From Microbacterium invictum (GTDB taxonomy: Bacteria > Actinomycetota > Actinomycetes > Actinomycetales > Microbacteriaceae): DNA of 64,000 nucleotides. The stretch spans positions 372,001 through 436,000 of the forward strand of contig NZ_CP139779.1 in the NCBI RefSeq assembly GCF_034421375.1, read 5' to 3'. This document shows, piece after piece, positions 34,605-43,021 of the stretch. How positions within the stretch are numbered: the stretch's first letter is position 1; every line of letters begins with the position of its first letter. The position numbers and the translations under genes are program-made. The notes beneath the pieces were generated by a model, which worked only from the letters and a program-made list of their open reading frames with translations, was not told where the DNA came from and did no database searches.

Positions 34605-35282
34605 TCAGACCAGGGCGCCGTCGCGCAGCACGAGGATCCGGTCGGCCAGCGCCGCCATCCGTGGGTCGTGGGTGGACACGATCGCGGCGACCTGCTCACC
34701 GTGCACGAGGTCTGCCAGCAGGCGCATCATTGCCTCGGCGTTGGTGCTGTCCAGCTGCCCGGTCGGCTCATCGGCGATGATGACGCTCGGGCGGTTGGCG
34801 AGGGCGCGCGCGATCCCCAGGCGCTGCCGCTGCCCACCCGAGAGCTCCGCGGGTCTCTGGGCGCCGTGCGCGGCGATCCCGACCGACTCGAGGAGGTGAT
34901 CGATGCGCCGCTGACGCTCGGCGTGGCGAACGCCGGCGAGCCGGAGCGGCAGGTCGACGTTCTCGCGAGCGGACAGCTCCCCGAGCAGCGCGGAACCCTG
35001 GAAGATGAAGCCGAACTCCTGCCGCCGCAGCTCGACCTGCTGCCGCTCGGCAGTCGCGTCGAGCAGCATCCCCCGCACGCGCACCTCCCCACGGGTGGGG
35101 GTGTCGAGACCGCCGAGGAGGTTCAGCAGCGTGGTCTTCCCCGATCCGGAGGGGCCGCGCAGCACCACGAGCTCCCCGGCCGACAGGTCCAGCGAGACGT
35201 TCCGCACCGCGCGAACACGCGCCCCTCGCCGCCCGTAGGAGCGGTGGAGGGCGGAGGCCCGCAGGACGACGGCTCCCGTCAT
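34605..35282 (-). CDS. ABC transporter ATP-binding protein (LolD/MacB-type), second
   Basis: 225 residues. Walker A GPSGSGKTTLL, signature LSGGQRQR, Walker B VIIADEPTGQLD and H-loop histidine in VSTHDPRM are all intact. This class of ATPase pairs with FtsX-like permeases in mechanotransmission or lipoprotein/peptide efflux systems. Last gene of a four-gene operon; its ATG overlaps the stop of the other ATPase by 4 bases. Confidence 0.93.
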   Translation of the reverse strand: MTGAVVLRASALHRSYGRRGARVRAVRNVSLDLSAGELVVLRGPSGSGKTTLLNLLGGLDTPTRGEVRVRGMLLDATAERQQVELRRQEFGFIFQGSALLGELSARENVDLPLRLAGVRHAERQRRIDHLLESVGIAAHGAQRPAELSGGQRQRLGIARALANRPSVIIADEPTGQLDSTNAEAMMRLLADLVHGEQVAAIVSTHDPRMAALADRILVLRDGALV

Positions 35283-36160
35283 CCGGATGCCTCGGGGCTC
35301 GATGTCGGATGCACCTCGACATGGTCGTCCTCGAGCTCGAGTCGGACGAGATCCCTCAGCGACAGCGCGCGAAGGTAGTCCTCCGGCAGCTGCAGGCGGC
35401 CCACGCGGTCGAGCACCGCGTACTCGCGCGCGTGCGTGCGCTCCTCGCCGTGCTCGTCGACGCGCTGCTCGCGGTGCACCTCGGTCGCCAGGCGCCCGTC
35501 GCGGATCTGCACGGTGCGACGCACCTGCCGGGACACATCCTCGTCGTGCGTGACGATGAGCACCGTCGTGCCGAGCTCGCGGTTGACCTCGCGGAGCGAG
35601 GCGAACACGATCTCCGAGTTCCTCTCGTCGAGCTCGCCGGTCGGCTCGTCGGCGAAGAGCACCGCCGGCTCGTTCGCCAGCGCGACCGCGATCGCCGCGC
35701 GCTGCTGCTGGCCCCCGGACAGCTCGGCCGGGCGCCGGTCGCCGAGGTCTCCGATCGCGAGGACCTCGAGCAGCGCGTCGGCGCGCGCGCGGCGCAGGCG
35801 ACGGGGTGTGCGCGCCACCGCCAGGGAGGTCGCGATGTTCTCGATGACGGTGAGTGCGGGGAGGAGGTTGCGGGATGTCTGCTGCCAGACGAAGCCCACG
35901 GTGCGACGCCGGTATCGGGTGCGCTCCCGGCCCGACATGGTGAGCAGATCGTGGCCGGCCACCGTCGCCGATCCCGCAGTCGGGATGTCGTGGCCAGAGA
36001 GGATCGCCAGCAGAGTGGACTTCCCCGACCCGGATGCGCCGACCACGGCTGTGATCTCTCCGGCATCCACCGAGAGGCTGAGCCCCTGGAGAGCCTGCAC
36101 CTCGACCCCCTCGGCGCTGTAGATGCGCACCAGATCGGTGCACTGGATCTGAGTGGTCAT
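35279..36160 (-). CDS. ABC transporter ATP-binding protein (MacB-type), first, with C-terminal extension
   Basis: 293 residues. Walker A GASGSGKSTLL, signature LSGGQQQRAAI, Walker B VLFADEPTGELD and VTHDEDVSR are intact. After residue about 225 comes an extra tail (AREYAVLDRVGRLQLPEDYLRALSL...) resembling an AbrB-like swapped-hairpin segment with an acidic end, not found in its sister ATPase. Start overlaps the permease stop. Confidence 0.92.
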   Translation of the reverse strand: MTTQIQCTDLVRIYSAEGVEVQALQGLSLSVDAGEITAVVGASGSGKSTLLAILSGHDIPTAGSATVAGHDLLTMSGRERTRYRRRTVGFVWQQTSRNLLPALTVIENIATSLAVARTPRRLRRARADALLEVLAIGDLGDRRPAELSGGQQQRAAIAVALANEPAVLFADEPTGELDERNSEIVFASLREVNRELGTTVLIVTHDEDVSRQVRRTVQIRDGRLATEVHREQRVDEHGEERTHAREYAVLDRVGRLQLPEDYLRALSLRDLVRLELEDDHVEVHPTSSPEASG

Positions 36161-38862
36161 CGCTCTCCCATCCGGAGGGTCGTGGCAGGGGTGTGTCGCG
36201 CGGCGATTGCGAACGCGATGACGGCGGCGATCGCCGTCGTCATCGCGACGGCCGCCAGCGCGATCGCCAGCGAGGCGGGATCGATGACGAGAGGCGGGGC
36301 GAGACGGCCGCCGACGAAGGGACGGAGGTCGACCACCGCGGTCACCAGGCGCGGGAGGAGGAACCCGATCGCGATTCCCACGAGGACCGCGACCAGGACG
36401 GGGGGAGCGAACTCCCACAGCAGGAGCCGTCGCTGCTGGCGGGCATCGGCTCCGATGATGCGCAGCACGGCGACGGAGCGCGCCCGGGCTTGCGCCGCCG
36501 ACACCGTGGCCAGCGCGATGCCGGCGAGGGTGAGGCCCAGGGCGGCCGCCGCGGCCCAGGGAAGCGCCGCCTCCAGGCCCTGCGTGAGAGGTGACGTGCG
36601 GGCGCGCGAGATCAGGTCGGCCGCGGCGACCGTGGAGACCCCTCCGCGCTCCGCCTCGGGAACAGAGGCCGAGACGATCGCGTCGACGCGCTCGCCCAGG
36701 GCAGAGGGGTCGGCCCCGTCCGAGAGGGCGACGAGGAGACGGTCGGGATCGCGAGGCTCCCGGGCGAGCGCATCGAGGTGCGACGCATCGACCACTGCCC
36801 AGCTCCGTCCCGGACCGGGGAGCGCGGTCACCGGAGCGGAGCCGGCGACCACGACCGGCGACCGGCCGATGCGCGCCCCCGGGCCGAGGGCGGCGGCGAC
36901 GTCGTCGGAGACGAGAAGGGGCACGCTGCCGGCGCGATCCGCGAGGCCGGAGAGCGCGGGCAGATCGGGGCGGACATCGGCGAGGGCGGTGGTGTCGGCG
37001 ACGAGGAGTGTCAGCGACGTGGGCGCCGCCGCATCGTCGACACGGACGCCGGCGATCTCGGTGATGGCGCTGACGGCGGCGACCCCGGGCAGGCCCGCAA
37101 CACCCTCCACGGCCGGAGAGGGGATCGCCGGCGCACTGACGAGGATGTCGGAGCCGAGCCCCTCTTGAGCGCCGGTGACGATTCCCGACCGGATCGTCGA
37201 CCCGAGGATCGACGAGAAGACGACCACGGCGACACCGAGGATGAGGGCGAACGAGGCGGCGAATCCGAACGAGGGGACGCGCACCGCCCGCGCTGCGCCG
37301 AGAAGCGCGACGGCGCTGTCGCCGCGTCGCAGTCGGTGCTGCAGGAGGAGAAGTGGAATCGGGGCGAATCGGAGCGCCACCAGGCAGACCGCCGCAGCGA
37401 CCAGGAGAGGAGCGAGGACGAGCAGCGGGTCGATTCCCGCACCGGCGGATGGGTCGACACCGCGCCGGGCGAGCAGGATCACCGAGAGTGCGGCGAGAGC
37501 GACCACCCCGCCATCGATGAGGAGTCGGCGACCCCCGATCCTGTGCGGGTCGCGACGGGTCTGTCGCCGGGTCGCCGGGGCGGCTCGGAGCGCGAAGAGT
37601 GCGGGGACGGCGGCCGCGACGAGGGCGGGCAGGGCCCAGCCCGACACGCCGACGGGCTCGGGGACGAGCGCGGTGGCGACTCCGACGCCGACGACCGCCG
37701 CGGGCAGGGCGATCGCGACGCCTTCGAGGCCGAGTGCCGCACGGAGCTGCAGGTCGCTCGCCCCGCGGGCGTGCGTCAGATCGAGGATCGGTCGTCGGCG
37801 GGTCGCGACGGCGTCGATGCCGAGCGCGAACACCGCCAGCACGACGCCGAGAAGCCCGGAGAGAGCCAGGGCGAGAAGCGCGGTCACCGTGGCCGTTCGC
37901 CCCGTCGCCTCTTCGATCTCGTCGCCGAGCAGGGTGGTCACGGTCACCTCCCCGCCGTAGGGCATGACGATGCCGCCCGCCAGCGCGCTGCGGAGCTGGT
38001 TGAGAACGCGCTCGGCGTCGGTCGCCTGAAGAGTCTCGGCCGAGACGGGGTAATAGGCAAGGAACGTGCCGGTCGTCAGGCTGGTCGTCAGCCCGCCGAG
38101 CGATGCCGTGTCGACGATGACGGTTCCGCGCACCGTCGCCGGCTCGCCGGGCGCGGTCTCCACGATCGGCTGGGCCAGGTCGGAGACCTGGGCCCAGTGG
38201 CTCGCGTCGGGGTCGAGCGGGTCGTACAGTGCCGTGACCACGAGCTCGAGCGCTCCGTAGCGAAGCGTCTCGCCCACCGTGATGCCGGCGGCCTCGGCCG
38301 TCGCGGTCGAGAGGGCGACCTCGAGCGGGGGATCCACGCCTCGTGCCGACTCGTCGCCCGCCCAGGCGGCGGGGGGCGTGCCCGCCACGATCTCGACGCG
38401 GTCGCGCCAGCCGGGATCCACGGCGAGACGGGCGAAGAATCGCGTCTGTCCCTCCGGATCAGCGCGAGCGGGGGAGTCGCCCACGGGAACCGCGTCGCGC
38501 GGCTCGGAGCGGGCGACCCACGCCGGGTCGCCCGTGAGAGACCGGAGGGGCTCGGTGAGATCCTCGCCGAAGGCGGCGATCGCGGCGTCGGTCGGCGCGA
38601 CCAGCCGATCGACAGGGGTCCCGGCGAGTCCGGGAACGAGCCCGATCGTCCCGACGGCGCGGATGTCGCGGATCGGCGCGGGCATCGCCGAGATGCTCTG
38701 CTGCAGTTCGGCGGTACCCAGACGTGCGCCCAACCGCGGTGCGATCGCTGCGGCGAAGACGGCGGCCGACACCAGCAGCGCGATGAGCAGCGTCGCTCCA
38801 AGGCCGTCAAGGCTCAGGCGTCCGAGGAGCGCGAGTGTCCCCACCCTCGATCGGCGGGTCAT
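36157..38862 (-). CDS. FtsX-like permease, second
   Basis: 901 residues. N-terminal membrane helix (TLLIALLVSAAVFAAAIAPR), a large extracytoplasmic domain, a central membrane block (TATVTALLALALSGLLGVVL, through several helices), a second extracellular domain and three C-terminal helices (ALPWAAAAALGLTLAGIALA). A duplicated FtsX layout of about ten helices. It joins permease 1 and both ATPases by 4-base overlaps. No catalytic function; cargo or signal unknown. Confidence 0.9.
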   Translation of the reverse strand: MTRRSRVGTLALLGRLSLDGLGATLLIALLVSAAVFAAAIAPRLGARLGTAELQQSISAMPAPIRDIRAVGTIGLVPGLAGTPVDRLVAPTDAAIAAFGEDLTEPLRSLTGDPAWVARSEPRDAVPVGDSPARADPEGQTRFFARLAVDPGWRDRVEIVAGTPPAAWAGDESARGVDPPLEVALSTATAEAAGITVGETLRYGALELVVTALYDPLDPDASHWAQVSDLAQPIVETAPGEPATVRGTVIVDTASLGGLTTSLTTGTFLAYYPVSAETLQATDAERVLNQLRSALAGGIVMPYGGEVTVTTLLGDEIEEATGRTATVTALLALALSGLLGVVLAVFALGIDAVATRRRPILDLTHARGASDLQLRAALGLEGVAIALPAAVVGVGVATALVPEPVGVSGWALPALVAAAVPALFALRAAPATRRQTRRDPHRIGGRRLLIDGGVVALAALSVILLARRGVDPSAGAGIDPLLVLAPLLVAAAVCLVALRFAPIPLLLLQHRLRRGDSAVALLGAARAVRVPSFGFAASFALILGVAVVVFSSILGSTIRSGIVTGAQEGLGSDILVSAPAIPSPAVEGVAGLPGVAAVSAITEIAGVRVDDAAAPTSLTLLVADTTALADVRPDLPALSGLADRAGSVPLLVSDDVAAALGPGARIGRSPVVVAGSAPVTALPGPGRSWAVVDASHLDALAREPRDPDRLLVALSDGADPSALGERVDAIVSASVPEAERGGVSTVAAADLISRARTSPLTQGLEAALPWAAAAALGLTLAGIALATVSAAQARARSVAVLRIIGADARQQRRLLLWEFAPPVLVAVLVGIAIGFLLPRLVTAVVDLRPFVGGRLAPPLVIDPASLAIALAAVAMTTAIAAVIAFAIAARHTPATTLRMGER

Positions 38863-41800
38863 CCGACGTCCTCCGCTCGTCCGGGACTGCGGGCATCGCG
38901 CCTGGTCCGAGCGACCGCGCCGAGGGTGACCCCCAGCGATGCGCCGATCAGCAGGAGGATCGCCACCGTGCCCGTCCGACCGTCGACGAGGAGCGCCATC
39001 CCCCGCCCGAGGGCATCGTCCGGCACCGCCGCGCGCGCGAGCTCGGGGATCGTGAGCAGCGCGACCGCCGCGCCCGCAGCGAGCCCGACGGCGACTCCTG
39101 CGCCGATGACGAGCAGCCACTCCTGGGCGCGGATGCTGCCCTGCGCCGACGCACCGAGCCCGAGGGCGCGGAGCGTCGCGAGCTCCGACCGTCGTGAGCG
39201 TCGGACGCCTCCCGCGACCGCGACCATGGTGGCGACCGCGAGGAGCGCTGTGACCGCGGCGACGGTCCACAGGACGACGACCGAGGCGCCGACGATCCGC
39301 CTCGTGGCCGCAGGATCGGCGGTGACGATGCCGGCCCCGGGGGCGACGACCTCTCGGATGGCGAGAGCGGCAGCCTGCGGATCGTCCGCATCCACCCAGA
39401 GCGAGGACGGGGCGACCACGCCGCGGGGCGCTCGCAGCGCGTCGAGCTGGAGCACAGTGAGGTCGACCAGGAGCGCGACCGGCTCGGCCGCGGAGGGGAT
39501 GGCAGGGGCGATCGCCGTCACCACTCCGGTGTAACGCGCGACCCGCTCGATACCGAACGAGAGGCGGTCGCCGACGGTGAGACCGTACTGCTCTGCGAGT
39601 GCATCGGAGATCGCCACCGGTGGCTCGGCCAGACCGGCGGGCTCTTCCACGGGGGCGACCCGCACGTCGGTCACGCCCGGCCTCGCGAGGAAGCCGCCGT
39701 CCGGTTGCGGATCCGGCGGGACGAGGATGTCGCCGACCCGGGCCGCCCACTCGGTCTCGGCGAAGAGCGGGGGCGATCCCGACGGGCCGGCGACGAACGT
39801 CGGCGGACCGACGCGCGCTTCGTCGCCGACCACGGCGTCCTCACCGAAGGCCACATCGAGCGCGACGACGTGACGGGCCGCGTCCGTGGCCGAGGAGCCG
39901 ACGGGAAAGGTCGCGACCACCGTCCCCTCCGCACCCCCGTCGACCGCCGCCGCGTCGACCGACCCGGGGATCCGTCGGAGTACCCCGTGATCGTCGAGGA
40001 GGACGAGGTCGAAGGCGGGTGCCGCAGTCAATCCGCTCACGGTCGTGGTCATCCGGATCTCTTGCACCCCCACCGGCACCTCGGGCCCGCCCGGGTCGAC
40101 TCTCACCGCCGCCATCAGTTCGGCGGGATCGACGAGCGTCATCGCCGCGGCGGGTACGGCATCGAGGGCGCTGACATCGGCAGCGACCAGCGCGCCCGAT
40201 CCGTCGCTCAGCTGCAGCGGCGCACCCTGCACCGGGAACACGGCGCTGACTCCTGGGGCCCGGGCGACGCGATCGACGTCATCCGGGGTGAATCCGCCGC
40301 GACCGGCGACGACCTGCACGGGGGCGCCGGCTCTGACGGCGCTGGTCTGTGTGAAGGCGACATCCCAGGTCCGCGTGTAGGCGGCCGCCGTCACAACGGT
40401 GCCCGTCGCGACGGCGAGCACCGCCACCACTGCCGCCAGCTGTGAGGGCGCCCGCGCGACGGCGCGGGTGGCGAGGAGATTCGTCACCCGGCGGCGTCCC
40501 GCGCCCCTCTCGACAGACCGTGCGACGAGCGGGAGGGCGAGGAGGAGCAGGAGCACGCCCGCGACCAGGGCGAGCGCCGGCGCGGCAGCCGCGACCGGGT
40601 CGACCCCCGGCGCGCCGTTCGCATCGCGGATGACCGGAGACCCGTACAGCCGCAGCTGCCAGACGGCGATTCCTGCCGCCAGCGCGACGACGAGGGTCGC
40701 CGCGGGAGAGATCGCTCGTCGCAGGCGTCCTCGAGCGACGGTGCGCATGGGGGGTCCCGACGCGCGCGCGGCGCACACCGCATGGGCGGCCGCGGTGATG
40801 ACGACGAGGACGCAAGCCGCCGACGCTGCCACGGCCGGTGAGGCGATGGACCCGAACACAGAAGGGAGCGCCGCGGTCACTGCCGCCGCGACGAGCGCAC
40901 CGAGGATCGCGCCGCCGGCGGCGGCGACGCCGCCCTCGACGGCTCCGGCCCGGGCCGCCGCGAGTGCCGACCGACCGCGCGCCCACAGCAGTGCGTGCTC
41001 GGTGATGCGCCGTGCCGTGAGATAACGGGCGAGCTCCACGAGGGTGATGACCGTGGCCGCGAGAAGGAGGACCACCGCGACCGGGGTGATCGCGCGCATC
41101 CGCTCGACGTCCGCCGTGACAGCCTGGGCGGTGCCGGTGAAGGCACCCGGCGTCGACAGCCCGTCAGTCGGGACGCCCGCCGCGGCCAGGCGTGACCGAA
41201 GCAGTGGCCAGCTGCGCAGAATCTCTTCGAGACCACCGACGGTGACGTCTTCCGAAGCGGGCACCGCCACCCACTGCACGCGCGGACGGGCATCGGCGAA
41301 CGTCCCCCAATCGGGGTCGTCCAGGGCGAAGGGTCCGATCTCCGGGCCGGCGCCCCGTGTCATCCGCTCATCGCCGAGCCACTCGGGGGCCTGCGGATCG
41401 TCGACGAGCCAGGTGCCGACGATCACCACGGTGCGGCCGCCGAGGGTGACCTCCGCCCCCGGGCCGAGGCCGAGTCGCGCCGCCGCATCGGCCTGCATGC
41501 TCGCCTCGTCGGGGGTGGCTGCCTCCCTGCCCGTGACGATTCGGGCCGCTCCGGCGAGGCCGTCGGTCGTGACGACCAGCGCGTCCTGCTCGTCGATCGG
41601 TGGGCCGAAGGGCATCTCCGCCCATACCGACGAGGTCACGGAAGCGTTCACCGAGTCGGGGACGGCTGCGCCGATCACCTCCCGCACCGTGTCGTCCTGC
41701 GCGACGGGGTCCGGGGCCAGGGGCAGGCGCGCTGCCAGGGCGAGGTCTGCTCCGGCACGCAGGGTGAGACTTTCGCGCGAACCGGCGTCCGCCGTCACAT

Positions 41801-41906
41801 CGAGCCGTCCGAGCAGCAGGAGGAGGGCCGCGGCCACCAGCCCGACGACGGCGGCGACCGCGGCGAAGACCAGAGCGTAGGGACGAGCCCGCCTTAGCGA
41901 CAGCAC
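38859..41906 (-). CDS. FtsX-like permease, first
   Basis: About 1015 residues from GTG 41906, preceded by GAGGGG at seven bases; GTG 41921 would add five residues. Layout mirrors its neighbour: N-terminal helix (ALVFAAVAAVVGLVAAALLL), large extracellular domain, central helices (ITPVAVVLLLAATVITLVEL and following), second extracellular domain and C-terminal FtsX block (RSRRSELATLRALGLGASAQ). Together the two permeases and two ATPases suggest a heteromeric complex of the MacB/LolCDE-like class. The start region is inside a hairpin at 41913-41938. Confidence 0.9.
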   Translation of the reverse strand: MLSLRRARPYALVFAAVAAVVGLVAAALLLLLGRLDVTADAGSRESLTLRAGADLALAARLPLAPDPVAQDDTVREVIGAAVPDSVNASVTSSVWAEMPFGPPIDEQDALVVTTDGLAGAARIVTGREAATPDEASMQADAAARLGLGPGAEVTLGGRTVVIVGTWLVDDPQAPEWLGDERMTRGAGPEIGPFALDDPDWGTFADARPRVQWVAVPASEDVTVGGLEEILRSWPLLRSRLAAAGVPTDGLSTPGAFTGTAQAVTADVERMRAITPVAVVLLLAATVITLVELARYLTARRITEHALLWARGRSALAAARAGAVEGGVAAAGGAILGALVAAAVTAALPSVFGSIASPAVAASAACVLVVITAAAHAVCAARASGPPMRTVARGRLRRAISPAATLVVALAAGIAVWQLRLYGSPVIRDANGAPGVDPVAAAAPALALVAGVLLLLLALPLVARSVERGAGRRRVTNLLATRAVARAPSQLAAVVAVLAVATGTVVTAAAYTRTWDVAFTQTSAVRAGAPVQVVAGRGGFTPDDVDRVARAPGVSAVFPVQGAPLQLSDGSGALVAADVSALDAVPAAAMTLVDPAELMAAVRVDPGGPEVPVGVQEIRMTTTVSGLTAAPAFDLVLLDDHGVLRRIPGSVDAAAVDGGAEGTVVATFPVGSSATDAARHVVALDVAFGEDAVVGDEARVGPPTFVAGPSGSPPLFAETEWAARVGDILVPPDPQPDGGFLARPGVTDVRVAPVEEPAGLAEPPVAISDALAEQYGLTVGDRLSFGIERVARYTGVVTAIAPAIPSAAEPVALLVDLTVLQLDALRAPRGVVAPSSLWVDADDPQAAALAIREVVAPGAGIVTADPAATRRIVGASVVVLWTVAAVTALLAVATMVAVAGGVRRSRRSELATLRALGLGASAQGSIRAQEWLLVIGAGVAVGLAAGAAVALLTIPELARAAVPDDALGRGMALLVDGRTGTVAILLLIGASLGVTLGAVARTRRDARSPGRAEDVG

Positions 41907-41912
41907 CTGGGG

Positions 41913-41938
41913 TCCCCTCACTACTGCGTGTGAGGGGA
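41913..41938 (-). promoter_or_regulatory. Hairpin enclosing the ribosome binding site of the ABC operon
   Basis: TCCCCTCAC (41913-41921) and GTGAGGGGA (41930-41938) are perfect 9-bp arms with an 8-base loop. In the minus-strand mRNA the second arm contains GAGGGG, the apparent Shine-Dalgarno of GTG 41906, so folding would hide it. It could also be a DNA operator. Confidence 0.5.
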
Positions 41939-42014
41939 GTTTACGTCGCGGCCTGCCGCTGTCGAGGGGCTCGTCGCGCGCAAGTTCCGAACGGGCTCGC
42001 GCGTACTCGGAGGG

Positions 42015-42887
42015 TCAGCCTCCGACCGCCGGGTCGGGAAGACGCACCGCCGATCCGGAGACCACGATCCCGCCGGCGGCCGGAATGTCCACGGTGAGGC
42101 GGCTCGGCCGGCCGACGTGCGATCCCTGCGAGATGCGGATGCGACGCGGCGGCGTCACGGCTCGCGTCTCGCGCAGATACCCGCCGAGGGCGGCGGCGCC
42201 CGCGCCCGTCGCGGGGTCTTCGCTGATCTCTCCGACGGGAAAGACGTTGCGCACGTGCCACTCGGTCTCGGTCTCGGGCCAGGCGACGATGATGGTGGCC
42301 GCCCACGCTTCTGCATCCATGAGTTCGCGGGCGGCGGCGGGGTCGAAGATCATGCGATCGAATACGGTCCGCGAGCGGAGGACGAGCAGCGGATGTCGGT
42401 TGCCGGCGAACGCCAGAGCCGGCGCGTGCGCCGCGGCGAGGTCGGCGCTCGCCAGGTGCAGCACCTCGAGGATGCGACGCAGTGCGTCCTCGGAGAGTTC
42501 TTCGACGAAGGGGTCGACGCTCGTGAAGGAGATGACCCGACCCGCGGCGGTGTCGTCCACGCGGATGTCGATCCGTCCGACCGGGGTGGCGAAGGCGTAG
42601 TCACCGCCTCCGTTCGTCTCGGCGAGCGCGGCTGCCGTCGCCACCGTGGCATGGCCGCAGAAGGGCACCTCAGCTCGCGGGGAGAAGTACCGGAGCGACG
42701 CGTCGCTCCGATCGCCGCGGGTGACGAAGGCTGTCTCGGAGTAGCCGACGTCGGCAGCGACGCGGAGCATCTCGTCATCGGTCATCCCGTCCGCGTCCAG
42801 CACGACACCGGCGGGATTGCCGCCGGCGGGATCGGAGGAGAAGGCAGCCCAGCGCTGCACGTGCGACGCCGAAGGCGATGAGTCCAT
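42015..42887 (-). CDS. PhzF-family isomerase/epimerase-like protein
   Basis: 290 residues with a two-lobed diaminopimelate-epimerase-like fold. PhzF landmarks: GGNPAGVVLDADGM, the catalytic glutamate in YSETAFV (about E51), PFCGHATVATAAAL and EDPATGAGAAALGGYL. The family catalyses proton shifts without cofactor; substrates differ and are mostly unknown. ATG 42887 chosen because residues before it (from 42944) lack family similarity. Divergent from the GH3 operon. Confidence 0.9.
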   Translation of the reverse strand: MDSSPSASHVQRWAAFSSDPAGGNPAGVVLDADGMTDDEMLRVAADVGYSETAFVTRGDRSDASLRYFSPRAEVPFCGHATVATAAALAETNGGGDYAFATPVGRIDIRVDDTAAGRVISFTSVDPFVEELSEDALRRILEVLHLASADLAAAHAPALAFAGNRHPLLVLRSRTVFDRMIFDPAAARELMDAEAWAATIIVAWPETETEWHVRNVFPVGEISEDPATGAGAAALGGYLRETRAVTPPRRIRISQGSHVGRPSRLTVDIPAAGGIVVSGSAVRLPDPAVGG

Positions 42888-42947
42888 CACGCCTTCACCG
42901 TACGCCCCGGGGCGGTGCCCACTCCCGCAATCCGGGATGTCCACCCC

Positions 42948-42959
42948 TACAACGTTGTA
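42948..42959. promoter_or_regulatory. LacI-type operator upstream of GH3 operon
   Basis: TACAACGTTGTA is a perfect 12-bp palindrome with central CG, typical of LacI-family sugar regulators. A second half-palindromic element TTGTTACAA lies at 42991-42999. Both are within 75 bases of the GH3 start, suggesting sugar-dependent derepression. The regulator gene is not in the window. Confidence 0.6.
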
Positions 42960-43021
42960 TCAAATCGCGATAGCCTAGATCCGCCAATTGTTGTTACAAG
43001 CGACAAATGCGGGAGTCGAGG

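Noticed and set aside
36778..39534. 918-codon plus-strand ORF
   Set aside because: It is antisense to the two permease genes, and its composition (Arg, Gly, Asp rich) is that of a high-GC shadow frame.
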